NCBI GenBank assembly: GCA_951213105.1
Contig: OX578138.1
Span: 94,371,914-94,435,913 of the forward strand
Source: Amaurobius ferox
Lineage: Eukaryota; Arthropoda; Arachnida; Araneae; Amaurobiidae
Reading direction: 5' to 3'
Length of the DNA stretch: 64,000 nucleotides
Numbering within the stretch: the first letter of the stretch is position 1; each line of letters starts with the position of its first letter. This document shows positions 1 to 11,067 of the stretch, piece by piece. Under the pieces are notes generated by a model, which was given only the letters and a program-made list of their open reading frames with translations, did not search any database and had not been told where the DNA came from. Position numbers and translations under genes: made by a program.

Positions 1-789
1 TGAGCTTTGAAACCTCTTTGCTAAAATAAATAAAAGTAATGTACGCAGTCCGCAATATATATAATTAAAAGAACAATTAAACCGTTCATTTATAAAATAT
101 ATTTTTACATCCATTTATTTATTATACAAATAGAAAAAATAATAATAATCATTAACAAACACATTTAATTCCATTCCTTTGCCGAGCAACATGATATAAG
201 ATAGAATCTTCCTCATAAAATGCGAAATTAAATAACCATTTTAATTTCTTTATACTTCTAATCGTTGAGTAAAAGCTTGTGAAATACATGGAGGTTAATA
301 CATGTAAAAACATGGAGGTAGATTTTTCCATTTAAATTCATGTTTCATACAATTCATGCTTTCAGATAGTGACTATTTAATGCAAAAATCCTGCATCAAA
401 CTCAAAAATAAAGTTTTAATTCCCTTTGACGCTTTAAACAAACGATTTTTATCCTTTCCGTTTGGATAAACCACGGAGTTGGAGAGTAGAACTCCTATAA
501 AAAAAGTTCCGTTTTTCATTAATATCTCGACAACCCCTGGTCTTAAAAACTTGAAACTTGGGCAAAATTTATGGGGGGCTATTTCAAGGCAACCCACAAA
601 ATTTCATTAAATTTGGTTCAGCCGTTCTCTCGTGATGATGATACAAACGAAAGTTTCGTTTTTTACTAATATCTCGAGAACCACTGGTCGTAGAAATTCC
701 AACTATAGACTAAATTTTAAGTGGGGCTATTTCTAGGCTACCCACAAAATTTCATCAAATTCGGTTCAGCCGTTCTCCCGTGATGATGG

Positions 790-846
<57 letters not shown>
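790..846. repeat. (CAGA)n microsatellite
   Basis: About 13 copies of a CAGA tetramer lie inside the left Helitron arm. The right arm has only about three copies, so the tract expanded or contracted after the arms formed. Confidence 0.95.
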
Positions 847-847
<1 letters not shown>

Positions 848-869
848 TTTTCAATTTTATTTATATAGA

Positions 870-898
870 CTCCGTACGAAGAACGGGTATGCTGCTAG
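870..898 (+). repeat. Helitron 3' terminus (hairpin plus CTAG)
   Basis: The 29 bp spacer of the palindrome has a short stem (CCGT / ACGG), an 11-12 nt tail and terminal CTAG, followed by T. This matches the canonical Helitron 3' end (hairpin, then CTRR, inserted before T). The same end recurs at 4292-4320. The neighbouring right arm begins TC immediately afterwards at 899. Confidence 0.7.
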
Positions 899-1559
899 TC
901 TATATAAATAAAATTGAAAATCTGTCTGTCTGTTTGTCCCATCATCACGGGAGAACGGCTGAACCGAATTTAAGGAAATTTTGTGGATAGCCTTGAAATC
1001 GCCCCCCATAAATTTTGTCCAAGTTTCGAGTTTCTAAGACCAGGGGTTGTCGAGATATTAATGAAAAACGGAACTTTTTCTTAGGGGATCTACTGTCCAA
1101 CTCCGTGGTTTATCCAAACGGAAAGGTTGAAAATCGTTTGTTTAAAACGCCAAAATGAAATAAAACTTTATTTCCGAGTTTGGTGCAGGATTTTTGCATT
1201 AATTAGTCACTATAGGAAAACATGACTTGTTTGAAACATGAATTTAAATGGAAAAATCTACCTCCATGGTTCATCTTTCACAAGCTTAACGATGTAAAGT
1301 ATGAAGAAATCAAAATATAATTTCGCTATATAATTTCGCATTTTATGAGGAAGATTCTATCTTATATCCTGTTGGTCGGCAACGGAATGAAATTAAATGT
1401 GTTGTTAATATTTATTATTATTTTTTCTATTTGTATAATAAATAAATGGATGTAAAAATCTATTTTATAAATGAATGGTTTGATTGTTCTTTTAATTATA
1501 TATATTGCGGACTGCGTTCATCACTTTCAGTTACTTTAGAAAAAAGGTTTCAAGCTCAT

Positions 1560-2313
1560 ATATTGTGTTTAGCTAATAAACTCATATATTGTGTTTACTC
1601 AATAAATGCATTTAGCCGATTGTTGAAGAAGAAAAAGAGTAGAACGGGTGTATGTATCTTCTAATACAATTTTAGTGTTTTCATTTAGTATATACAAACG
1701 GGATCAGGATATTTTATTCTACAGATCTGCAAATTTAGAGCTACGAATTTAGAGGAATATCTCTAAATAACTTGGTAACATTTCTTAAACTTTACCAAAT
1801 TAGTGGAAATGTCTCCAAAATGATAAAAATGACCCTAATCAATAAAATTAAATTTGTTTTTTTAGAATAAAGTACTGAAATTATGTTTCTGTAGCATTTG
1901 TCGGTCTGTCCATCCATCCTACTTAGTAACACATTTAAGGAATTTTTTTAATATCACCAAATTGGTAAAAATATTTCTAAATCCATAAAAATATTATGAA
2001 ATTGATAAAATCGCGCTTAATAAATGAAATTAGTTATGTTTTGTTAGGGGATAGTATTGAGATGATGTTTCGTCAATTTGTCGCAAAATGGGACTATCAA
2101 CTCTACAGTCCCACATGGCGATAAATTTGGTGATTTTTTAAGTTATCGCTAAATCGACGAAAATGTCGCCAAACCTTCCATGGAGATTGCATTATTCAGA
2201 TGATATGATTTCCATCAATTTATTTAAAGCAAATGATATCATGTCGCTTAGCAACGAATCCAATATGTTATGCGGCATACGATTTTTATTAAATCTTTTC
2301 CGATTTGAATAAT
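1560..2313. other. Unassigned AT-rich spacer
   Basis: No gene is seen. Bases 1696-1730 resemble 4138-4172 (the motif CAGATCTGC in a shared context), suggesting a decayed shared repeat. Bases 2080-2180 contain GTCGCCAAA and GGCGATAAAT motifs like the internal block of family A, but too diverged to call a copy. Confidence 0.4.
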
Positions 2314-3620
2314 AACAAGAAAGATCAATCACGCTTAAAGCATTGATTATGAAATACTTTCCAACTTCAATGCAATTTTATTTTAAAAAGTCGAAAATGT
2401 AATACATTCCTCGGTAATATTTTAAAACTTATCACAATACTACATTGATTTATTATATTTGAAAACTTAAACCTTCATTGAAAAAAATGAACTTCATTCA
2501 AATGACGGCATTGAAATATAAATTGCCTGGTTTAAACATCTCTAAAATGTTATACATTCCTCGGTAATAGTTTTAGAATTATCATAATACTACGATAATT
2601 TATTATATTTGAAAACTTCATCGAAAACAACTGACATTAATTCAAATGACGTCATAGAAAAAATAACACGCCTGGATCTCTCTATAAAAGCAGGATTTCA
2701 TTCATAACTTTCTCCATTTCATTCATCACAATACTATAATAATTTATTTTATTTAAAAATTAAGACCATGGAGCTACAATTCATAAACTCTATGCTTAAA
2801 ACTTCATCGAAAAAAATCGTCCTACTGTTTATAAAATCAATTAATATTTCATTCATATCAGCCATGCAAACTCCATGGAGTGAATTATTTTGTGTTAAAG
2901 AAATACAGTAATTCTAATACAACTCATTCTACATATTTTGCTGTTTACATTTTACATAGGTGAAAAATAGGCTTAGTTGTAGAAATAATCAAATTTGAAT
3001 GAGAATTTAAACTCAAATATATTGTCATTGTGTTGTTTTATTATGTAGATGCACAGAATTTAAGCAAAAATAAAGTAGTTTTAGGACGGATACAACACTC
3101 AATATGAATTCAAAAGAACTTTAAAAAATCACGATTTTGAAACAAGATGGATGCCATATATCATTTTGAAGTGGGTCATGTGATCGTTTTATATCATGGT
3201 CACGTGATCGTTTCATATAAGATGTGTAATTATAATTTTAATTTTTATTTAAAAAACTACTGAATATATTTCGCTGAATTTTTTTTTATATATTTTATGG
3301 AACAATTTGACTATTACCTAAAATTCGAAGCAATTTGTGAATTTTAAATCCGCTTGAAAATGTTTGAAAAATTATGTCCCATAGGGCTCAATGTATTTCA
3401 TTTTTTTAACCCGTGTTCAATCCAAAACTAATTGGGTGATATTATTCATTTATATTCCCGTAGGTTCTACAGACCGTCTGAATAACATACTAAAATTTCA
3501 TTTTGATTAAGTCATTTTTATGGCAGTTATTGTGCTAACGGACAGACAGACAGACAGACAGACAGACAGAATGAACAAAGTCATAAACACTTTTCAACTT
3601 TGTTGTAAAGTGTTAAAAAT
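2314..3620 (-). mobile_element. Family C element, copy C1 (Helentron-like, complete)
   Basis: Read on the minus strand, it begins TTTTTAACACTTTACAAC with a hairpin partner GTTGAAAAGTGTT, followed by a (CTGT)n tract. It ends with GTTGGAAAGTATT and then a hairpin around GCTTTAAGC before TCTTTCTTGTT. The left AACACTTTACAAC and the right GTTGGAAAGT.TT are inverted partners. There is no long ORF. The copy appears complete and is the reference for C2-C5. Confidence 0.75.
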
Positions 3621-4291
3621 ATGTATATAAAATAAATTTCATTGACATTGAATTTTTGACTGGATAATATCAATTACGGTCTTCAGTTTTAAACATCATT
3701 ATTACTGATATTTTCGGGGACTGTTGATTCAGGGATTACTGATATTTTCAAATTATTATGGAATTGTTTTATTATGACGGAAATTGTTGAAACTCATATA
3801 TAGTACGTTGTACGAGTAATCTTTTACAAATGCATGGGTATATCTTCTAATCTACGAGAATATAAGTAGTGCAGATATATAGGCATATATTTTGATATAT
3901 ATTGGCATATATTGGAGTCAATTACGTCCTTCTGGTATTAAGATTACGGGGATTTTTGATGCTTTCAATTTTTTATGTCATCTCTTTTATTTTTGCAAAT
4001 ATTTTTAAGACTCATATTGCAATACGGGTAAGCTTCTACTAACACACTGGCATATTTTCTTCTCTGCGACAATATAAGTAGTACGGGGTTGCATATATTG
4101 ATTCAATTCCTTTTTTTTTTTAAATTTGCTTACAAAAGGGGCCAGGATGTTTTATTTTTCAGATCTGCCCGTGAAGATAATTTTGCATAGTGAGAACAGA
4201 TATTCTTAAACTTCTCTTTATGAGCAATAAATTTAATATTTTAACAGAATTTGCACGTGATTGCGAATTATAAATTTCTTTATATTATATA
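3621..4291. other. AT-rich spacer, possibly interior of a decayed Helitron
   Basis: No gene is seen. A Helitron 3' end closes this stretch at 4320, so some of it may be Helitron interior, but no matching 5' end is identified. GATTACTGATATTTTC-like words recur at 3700-3750. Bases 3880-3920 are rich in ATATATTGGCATATAT. Confidence 0.35.
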
Positions 4292-4320
4292 CTCCGTACG
4301 ATGAACGGGTATGCTGCTAG
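4292..4320 (+). mobile_element. Second Helitron 3' terminus
   Basis: Differs from bases 870-898 at one position (GATGAACGGG for GAAGAACGGG) and ends CTAG followed by T. It is preceded by a TATATTATAT tract, as in the first copy. The rest of the element is not clearly delimited. Confidence 0.6.
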
Positions 4321-4868
4321 TTCAATATAAATGTATATAGATGCATCATATACTTCCTTCGAGGATACTTTGGATCTCATCTATAGTCTATCATATCTAC
4401 GTTTGATCACACTTATAGTCACTCATATCTGCGTGTGAACACATTTACAGCATTGTGTTTATACAGAGGACGAATTATTATGACCACCTGATTAGCACTT
4501 CTCAGCTGCTGTAGCTTATATGGTTTAGTTGGGATGGAATTTAGTTAAGTAGACATCTTACTTGGTCCTTGACTCAGATTATCAGTAATTTGACGAACTG
4601 GTGCATTTATTGGTTCGATTGGATAAGCCAAGTTAGATCGAGCATTCAGAAGCCATTTGCATCCAATTTATAGGAATCATTAGTATGTTGCCAACTTGAA
4701 GAAAGAAAAATTAAAATATTATTTACGAAAACTTTTAAATGAATAACAAGATTGATATGTACTGTGTTAAAAAATGTGATTGTGGGTTGAACACCTTAAA
4801 GTATTACTCGGAGACGAAAAGTAAAATTGACAAATATTTTTATCTAATATAGTTAATCCGAATTAAAG
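4321..4868. other. Unassigned AT-rich spacer
   Basis: I see no gene, RNA or recognisable repeat here. Confidence 0.4.
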
Positions 4869-5810
4869 AAAAAAAATCTGATGTGGGCAGCACATGACTT
4901 TCCTTATATAATGCAATGAATTTACTATTTTTACAGTAAACAAAAAGTATTTTTATAGTAGATATTTATATTCTTTCCAAGATATTGAATTTTCGTCAAT
5001 GAGTCGTTATTTTCATTGATTTTGCAGCATTTTTATCCATTTGGCGAGTTTATCATTAATTTAGCAACATTTAAAAAAGTTGCCAAGTTGGCGACATTCC
5101 ACCAAATTCGTCGCCAAAATCTCGCCAAGCGTTATGGACCGAGAAATAAGTTATTCTTACAGCAGATAAATTTACATTCAATTTACATTCAAAACTATTG
5201 GCGTTCAAATACAAAAGTATCACTCAAAGTATATTTTTTCATGAACGGAACGAGCTAGATCCACGAGGATGATGTCACCAAATTTATGGCATGGTATTAC
5301 ATATGTAAAGTGAACGTGTTTCTCAATAGAATTTTTTTTTCAATTTTATATGACTTTTGATAATTTTTTTAAAAATGTGCAATATCTCGAGATCGGTTCA
5401 TGTTAGCGTTCTAAAATTTATGTCAATCGTTTTATAATGAAAAATAAATAAGAAATGTCTATTTGCGTAACTTAATTAGAGGTTTTGATTTTTTGGCGAA
5501 TTTTTCAAAATTTCACTCGAAAATTTAGGAGGGTTCTGAACATTCGATTGCGTATAAAAACAATAGGCTTCTAGTGTTTACGGATTGTAATTTTTGTACC
5601 AAATTTCGTTCGAATCGGCCCATTCATTCGTCAGTTATCGCCTCCACAGTCTCACTGACACACACACACACACAGAGAGACATCACTTCAAAAATGTTCT
5701 ATCCATGATCAGGGATGCTTGAAACGTGCTCTCCCCGTCGAAAACTCGAAATCGAATTTTCGACCCCGTCATAATACTTTCCTTATACATTATTGTATAT
5801 AAGGAAAGTA
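4869..5810 (-). mobile_element. Family A element, copy A1
   Basis: On the minus strand it starts with the hairpin ACTTTCCTTATATA / TATAAGGAAAGT. A conserved block and a short (TG)n tract follow. It ends TATATAAGGAAAGT, CATGTGCTGCCCACAT and a T run. The ends are complete. Small open frames inside, including one at 5016-5258, are incidental. Confidence 0.8.
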
Positions 5811-7231
5811 ATAAGTATCACACTCATATCTACAGGCCGTGCCATTTAATTTAATATGTATATCTCATGCATTTTGCACTTGAAAGAACGTCCCTAAGAA
5901 CAATTACGAACACCCCCTAAGAACAATTACGTCGGCTTTTAAAACCCCACTACTAAGACTCCTAAATATACAGGCGGCCATCTTGACTCCCAGTTGAAAC
6001 GATAGCTGTATATAAAGAAAATATAGCTACTTTTTCCTTCATTTCTTTGGACCACAAGAAAAGCAAAACATTGTAGGCTACTTTCTTGAAAGATTGATAC
6101 AAATTTTGAGAGTAGAAGCAACCTATTTTGCAGCTAAATTGCATTTCAAATGTCATCCATGCAATATGCACGCACCATTGAAATACCACAGGCAGACGAT
6201 AATTGACTGGGCATGTTGCAGACAAATTGGCGGTTCTGTCAGCCTGTATATATAGGAAACTTACTCACTACGATCTTTCTATTGGTCAGTTGAGACAGCA
6301 TGGCAAATTTGGTTGAGATGAACGGTATGTATTTGTAGAGCCGGAAATTCACAGATATATACACTTATTTACAAACTTTCAGGATTATATTATAAGTTTC
6401 GAGTCATTAGTTCAATAAAAAATGAATTTTTTCATTCAAATGACGATAACTCGAGCAGTTTTTCTAATTATACACCTACAATTATTAAACAATTGAACAC
6501 AATTTTACCTGTGTTACTTTTGTTAGTTATAATTAGTATTTAATAATTGCAATTTAAAAACAAGTTATTAGTTCAATAGAGATGGCTTTTTTTGTTCAAA
6601 TGGCGATAACTCGAGCAGTTTTTCTGATTATACACCTACAATAATTAAACAATTGAACACATTTTTTTCTCTGTTGCTTTTTTTAGTTATAATTTAGTAT
6701 TTAATAATTAGTATTTAAAGACAAGAATTGTCGATTAAATATTTTAGCATATAATATACATTTGTACACATTTTTTTAGTTTCTAAGCTAAATAAATACG
6801 ACGTTTCACATTCATACAATATTTCAGATATTTTGGTAAGTTTGTTTAGCACACTCTAACATTTTTATTTTGATATTTTAGTAAACTGTAAACTGCCGTA
6901 GGGAAACTCCTAAGAACAATTACGTTTGCTTACAAAACGTCACTACTAAAACTTCCAAATATACAGGCTGGCGCAATAGCGTACCTGGCAAAGACAGGTT
7001 TGTTTTCTCATCCTTTTATCAAGGTCTTGAAAAAGTCGCAACATTCCAGACTACTCCGAATGATTGGTACACAATTTTGAAAGCAGAAGCACTTATTTCA
7101 CCTCTAAATTGCGCATCAAATACGACCCACGTAACATACACGCATCATTGAAATAGCACAGGCAGAAAATAACTGATTGGAATCAAAGTGGCGGACGAGT
7201 ATATTTAAAATCCATAACTATACATCAAATA
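5811..7231. repeat. Old tandemly duplicated segment (family G)
   Basis: Bases 5890-6240 and 6905-7200 are direct diverged copies. They share AAGAACAATTACGT, then AATATACAGG, then AGTAGAAGCA/AGCAGAAGCA, then CACAGGCAGA in the same order. A second segment around ACGACGTTTCACATT at 6806 recurs near 8059. Removing the family A insertion at 7232-8004 brings that spacing to about 490 bp. No convincing protein is encoded. Confidence 0.55.
6405..6735 (+). repeat. Tandem duplication, 160 bp period
   Basis: Two direct copies share GATAACTCGAGCAGTTTTTCT, anchored at about 6443 and 6603, with about 85-90% identity by eye. This duplication is nested inside the larger family G duplication. Confidence 0.8.
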
Positions 7232-8004
7232 TTGCTTTCCTTATATGCATAATGTATAAGGAAAGTATTGTGAGGAGATCGAAAATTCGAATTAGAGTTT
7301 TCGACGGGAGAGCACGTATCAAGCATCCCTGATTACGAATTAAAAATTTTTGAAGTGATGTCTGTATGTGCGTGTGTGTGTATGAGTGTGTGTGTGTGTG
7401 TGTGAAAGTACACTGGAAGCCTATTGTTTTTATACGCAATCGAATGTTCTGAACCCCCTAAATTTTCGAGTGAAATTTTGAAAAAATCGTCAAAAAATCA
7501 AAACCGCTAATAAAGTTACGCAAATAGATATTTCTTATGGAATTTTTCATTAGAAAACGATTAACATAAATTTTAGAACGCTAACATGAACCGTTCTCGA
7601 GATATTGCACATTTTTCAAAAAATTATCAAAAAGTCATATAAAACATTGGTGACATTCTCGTGTATCTAGCTCGTTCCATTCATGAAAAAAGATACTTTG
7701 TAATACTTTTGTATTTCAAAGCCAATAGTCATTTATCTGCTGTAATAACTTATTGCTCCGTCCATAACGCTTAACGATATTTTGGCGACGAATTTGGCGG
7801 AATGTCGCCAAATTAACAAAAATATTGATAAATGGATGAAAATGACGCTAAATCAATGAAAATGACGACTTATTGAAGAAAATTCAATATCTTGGAAAGA
7901 ATATAAGTATCTATTATAAGAATAACATATTTTTTAACTGCAAAAGTAGTAAATTCATTGCATTATATAAGGAAAGTCATGTGTTGCCCACATCGGATTG
8001 TTTT
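7232..8004 (+). mobile_element. Family A element, copy A2
   Basis: Complete at both ends: a CTTTCCTTATATG hairpin on the left and TATATAAGGAAAGT with GTGTTGCCCACAT on the right. The (TG)n core lies at about 7370-7403. It is shorter than most copies because part of the interior is missing. It lies within the old tandem duplication and so inserted after it. Confidence 0.8.
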
Positions 8005-8731
8005 CCCATATGATCCCTATTTGTACAATATTTTCAAGTTTCTAGGTATATAAAAACGACGTTTCACATTGATTCAATATTCGAAATATTTTGGTAAGTT
8101 TAAGCACCCGCTAAAAATTATATTTTGCCATTTTCGTAAGCTATTACTGCCACAGAGAATTTTCCGACCTGTGTATAAATTTCGAAGTCTATGTTTTGGA
8201 AAAGTACGTTTTACACTTTAAAGAAGGTTTAATTCTGCAGCATTACTTCATTTCACTTCTCACGACCACACCCTACTGCAATTATATCTGTTTCCGAAAA
8301 TCCCTCTACTCGCGCCCTGTTATTCGTTTTAGTCTGCAAAACAAATTAAATTGGTCTGGAAATCGCTGCATAGATTTGTTTTTCTGGAAATTCATACACC
8401 CATACAGGCAGAGAAACGCACATATTTAAAGTAAAGACACAAAGCATGCGTCATCCACATGCGAAATTCTGTGAAAATTAAATAGTTTCGTGTTAGAAAG
8501 TATACACATATTATTGAGATTCAAACACGTAAAGGACTGATTCCTCAACTTATGATACATTAAACATGATAAAATTATACAAAACTTTATAACCGTAGGT
8601 CTTGAATATTCAACGCCGCGGTAGCATTTTACCTACGCATATGAAACGTATAGTAGATGATGTAAAAATGAAACACTCTGAAAACTTGTAAATGTGTAAA
8701 ACAAGACAAATGCTAATGCGTTCAAATATAT
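8005..8731. other. Unassigned spacer with a family G remnant
   Basis: Bases 8035-8110 repeat the ACGACGTTTCACATT segment seen near 6806. The open frame at 8196-8429 shows no recognisable domain and is probably incidental. Nothing else is seen. Confidence 0.4.
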
Positions 8732-9040
8732 CCCTAATATTGGTCCAATACACTACAAATATTGTATATCTTGGCATCACATTTGGAATATTACCAATGT
8801 AATCCCAATATTGACAAATATTGGGGTTACATTGAATTCCAATATTGGCGAAATATTTTCATTAAAATATTACGCCAATATTGGTGTTACATTGGAAATA
8901 TTTCCAACGAAACGACAATATTGCTGTAATATTTTCGCAATATTTTAAGCCAATGGTGGGGGTATTCCATCAAAATGTCCACTTTTTCATATTGGTCCAA
9001 AATTTTCAATATTGTCTGCCAATATTGATTGCTACTAGGG
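8732..9040. mobile_element. CCAATATTGG-rich MITE-like element
   Basis: About 309 bp packed with more than ten variants of the palindrome CCAATATTGG. It begins CCCTAATATTGG and ends with GCTACTAGGG, so the outer CCCTA..TAGGG ends are inverted. No clear target duplication is visible. The overlapping open frames on both strands (8881-9084 and 8887-9075) result from the palindromic composition and are not genes. Confidence 0.6.
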
Positions 9041-10256
9041 ATCTTAAAAATGTATATTTTCCGTCTGTAAAGCATACTTACTGAAAATAAAGCGTCCCTT
9101 TCTTTTATTCCGCAAAGATAATTTTAGTTCTTGCAGTGCAGCAGAAATCTGATGAAACCTTTATAATCAAAAAGTAAAGGTTTTTTCAAAATCTCTAAGC
9201 TTAAATTCTATTTAGAAGTGCGTGACTGTGGAAAAGTTACCGGAATGACATTTATTCAGTTTTTTAGAATTAATGAGAAAAATTTTCAAGTATTGCAACA
9301 TAATAACGAGAAACATAATATTGTATTAAATGGAAATTTCTTGTATTAAAATATTTGAATTATAAAGCATTAGATAAAATTATATAAGATTTATAGGAAA
9401 GTTTATAAGCACATTAATAAGGAAAGTTTCAGGAATGCACACGTTACGTTTATCTATCTTAAAGTGGCCATGCCCTTTCGAATAAAAGGGAATGTAGCGG
9501 CCCTAGCGGAAAATTTAAAAAGTCAAGATGTTTTACTCGATGGCAAAGCGAGATAGACGAAAAATAAGCCAATTCCAAAGTCAAGGAACATTGTTTGATT
9601 AGCAGAAATGGACAACATGAACTGATGAATCGCCTATCTTAAAGGCAAAGCATATTTCTCTATATGAAAACAAAGTAGCTGATGCCACCACTATTTGACA
9701 AATGTCTCATTCCTCGAGATTCTCTACTTTGTACCGCAAAAACTATAACATACAAAAATATAAAATTTGGTACACTTGTAGAAAAATGTTTCGGAAATAA
9801 ACCGTTTTTCGATATATGCTTAAGAAATATTTATTGTCAAGGACAAAATATGTGGGTTTCGAGTTTGCGTCCTGTATAGACTTATAATAGTAAGACCATG
9901 AACTTTTCCAGGCAGGTACCTACATAGTTGTATTTTTGCAGAATTGAGCCATTTTTGTCATTCCGAGGTAGTTTACGAGGTATTTTACTTTTTATGCACT
10001 TCTGAAGTGAAAAATGTTTTCTCTCATCGGCACTATCTGGTACCTATGTCTATACATCTGGTTTCCTCTTTCTCGTACCGCCAAAACTATAACATACAAA
10101 ATATGACATGTGGTACATTTGTAGAGAAATAATAGAGTGACACGATGAAATAAACTTTTTACCCATTTAAACTTTAGTTTGGCTTTTTATAGCTCGCCAT
10201 AAGCGAGCTCGGCGAGTACGAGGGTTGGAGAATCGTAGCAAGCAGCGAGCTGAACC
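9041..10256. repeat. Diverged dispersed repeat (family H) and spacer
   Basis: Bases 9725-9790 and 10074-10132 are direct diverged copies sharing AAAACTATAACATACAAAA and a following GGTACA.TTGTAGA. The motif GCGGCCCTAGCGGAAAATTT at 9497 resembles GCGCCCCTAGTGGCAAATTT at 40153. No gene is recognised, and the open frames at 9682-9879 and 9944-10132 lie in this repeat. Confidence 0.4.
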
Positions 10257-10264
10257 CTCTAGTC
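10257..10264. repeat. hAT target-site duplication, left copy
   Basis: CTCTAGTC abuts the left terminal repeat. A perfect copy follows the right terminal repeat at 11060-11067. Eight bases is the hAT signature length. Confidence 0.9.
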
Positions 10265-10332
10265 CAGAGGTCGCCAAAGTGGTCTATATAGACCCCCAGG
10301 GGTCTATTTAACAAAAGCGGGGGTCGATCTGA

Positions 10333-10887
10333 GCCAGGGGGTCGATTGGGGGTCGAAGATACAATTCATTGCTACGTAAGGATTATCAGTATTTTACAAA
10401 TCTGCGACAATTAGAAATAAAAGAAGAAGACTTGGAAATATATACAGGTCATCTTCAAAAATTGAGCGACGATTTTAAACTGCGCTTTGTTGATTTGGAA
10501 AACATTGACATCCCTGATTGGATTATTGTGCCATTTTCTGCTCAAATTGAAAACGTGGACATCAACCTGCAAGATGAGCTTGCTGAATTATTATCGGATC
10601 TTGAAGCAAAGACGCTTCTTAGAAATTTAACAATAAGCAAATTTTGGACAAATATAAATATAATGCAAAAATATGTAAAACTTTGTGAAATAGCTCAACC
10701 GTTTATGCTAGCATTTCCAAGTTCCTATATGGTTGAAGCCGGTTTCAGTCACGTAAATTCAATCTTAACCAAGTACAGAAATAAATTAAATGTGGAGCTT
10801 CGAGGGGATTTAAGATTAAAATTGACTAATTTTGAACCAAATATAGCGAACCTTGCAAAAATACACCAGGCACACCCATCTCATTGA
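10333..10887 (+). pseudogene. hAT transposase C-terminal fragment (SCAND3/ZBED-like)
   Basis: The frame is open from 10333 to a TGA at 10885-10887, but it has no ATG near its 5' end. Translation from a TTG at 10369 gives 172 residues, and the first ATG is at residue 99. The C-terminal half matches the hAT dimerisation region of the SCAND3/ZBED/FAM200 type: FPSSYMVEAGFS at residues 116-127, the KYRNKLNV region at 135-142, and LRGDLRLKLTNFEPNI at 144-159. Family members are about 600-700 residues and carry an N-terminal BED or related zinc finger and an RNase H-like core, both absent here. The frame has no stop, which suggests recent deletion from an active copy. It is a remnant inside a transposon with intact ends, with no sign of a host gene. 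Confidence 0.88.
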
Positions 10888-10966
10888 TTAAGAAGCAATA
10901 AATCTGTAGTTACTTTACTTATTATTTCTACTTATTTATAATTACTCATTATTTAATAAATATTAA

Positions 10967-11048
10967 GGTTTTTTAAATTATATAGGGGTCGATGATCAAA
11001 AATGTTTGGTTTTTTAAATTATATAGGGGTCGATGATCAAAAAAGTTT
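10967..11048 (+). repeat. 41 bp direct repeat, two copies
   Basis: Units 10967-11007 and 11008-11048 are nearly identical and contain TATAGGGGTCGATGATCAAA. They are subterminal in the hAT element. The left end has GGGGTC-rich words (10298-10355), so these may be transposase-binding subterminal repeats. Confidence 0.9.
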
Positions 11049-11059
11049 GGCGACCCCTG

Positions 11060-11067
11060 CTCTAGTC
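11060..11067. repeat. hAT target-site duplication, right copy
   Basis: CTCTAGTC, identical to 10257-10264. Confidence 0.9.

Larger units (their letters stand above)
1..1559. mobile_element. Head-to-head Helitron-like pair forming a large palindrome
   Basis: Bases 1-869 and 899-1559 are imperfect inverted copies of each other. Both arms start at the centre with TCTATATAAATAAAATTG, then a CTGT microsatellite, then a block containing the motif GAGAACGGCTGAACC. The TC start and this block are typical of arthropod Helitron 5' ends. The left arm is longer because a block is tandemly duplicated with a 147 bp spacing (ATATCTCGA at 522 and 669) and because its (CAGA)n tract is longer. The left arm is still paired at base 1, so the palindrome may continue outside the window. 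No Rep/helicase coding sequence is visible, so both copies are non-autonomous. Confidence 0.7.
10265..11059 (+). mobile_element. hAT DNA transposon, internally deleted, with intact ends
   Basis: A 795 bp element with 14 bp terminal inverted repeats, CAGAGGTCGCCAAA on the left and TTTGGCGACCCCTG on the right (one mismatch). Perfect 8 bp duplications CTCTAGTC flank it. It holds a single ORF for a transposase C-terminus, so the N-terminal zinc finger and most of the catalytic core are deleted. It could move only with a transposase from elsewhere. A 41 bp direct repeat adjoins the right end. The perfect duplication argues that insertion is not very old. Confidence 0.92.

Noticed and set aside
790..846. 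CRISPR-like array from regular CAGA repeats, and similar CTGT tracts elsewhere
   Set aside because: Simple microsatellites with no spacers, in a eukaryotic transposon context.
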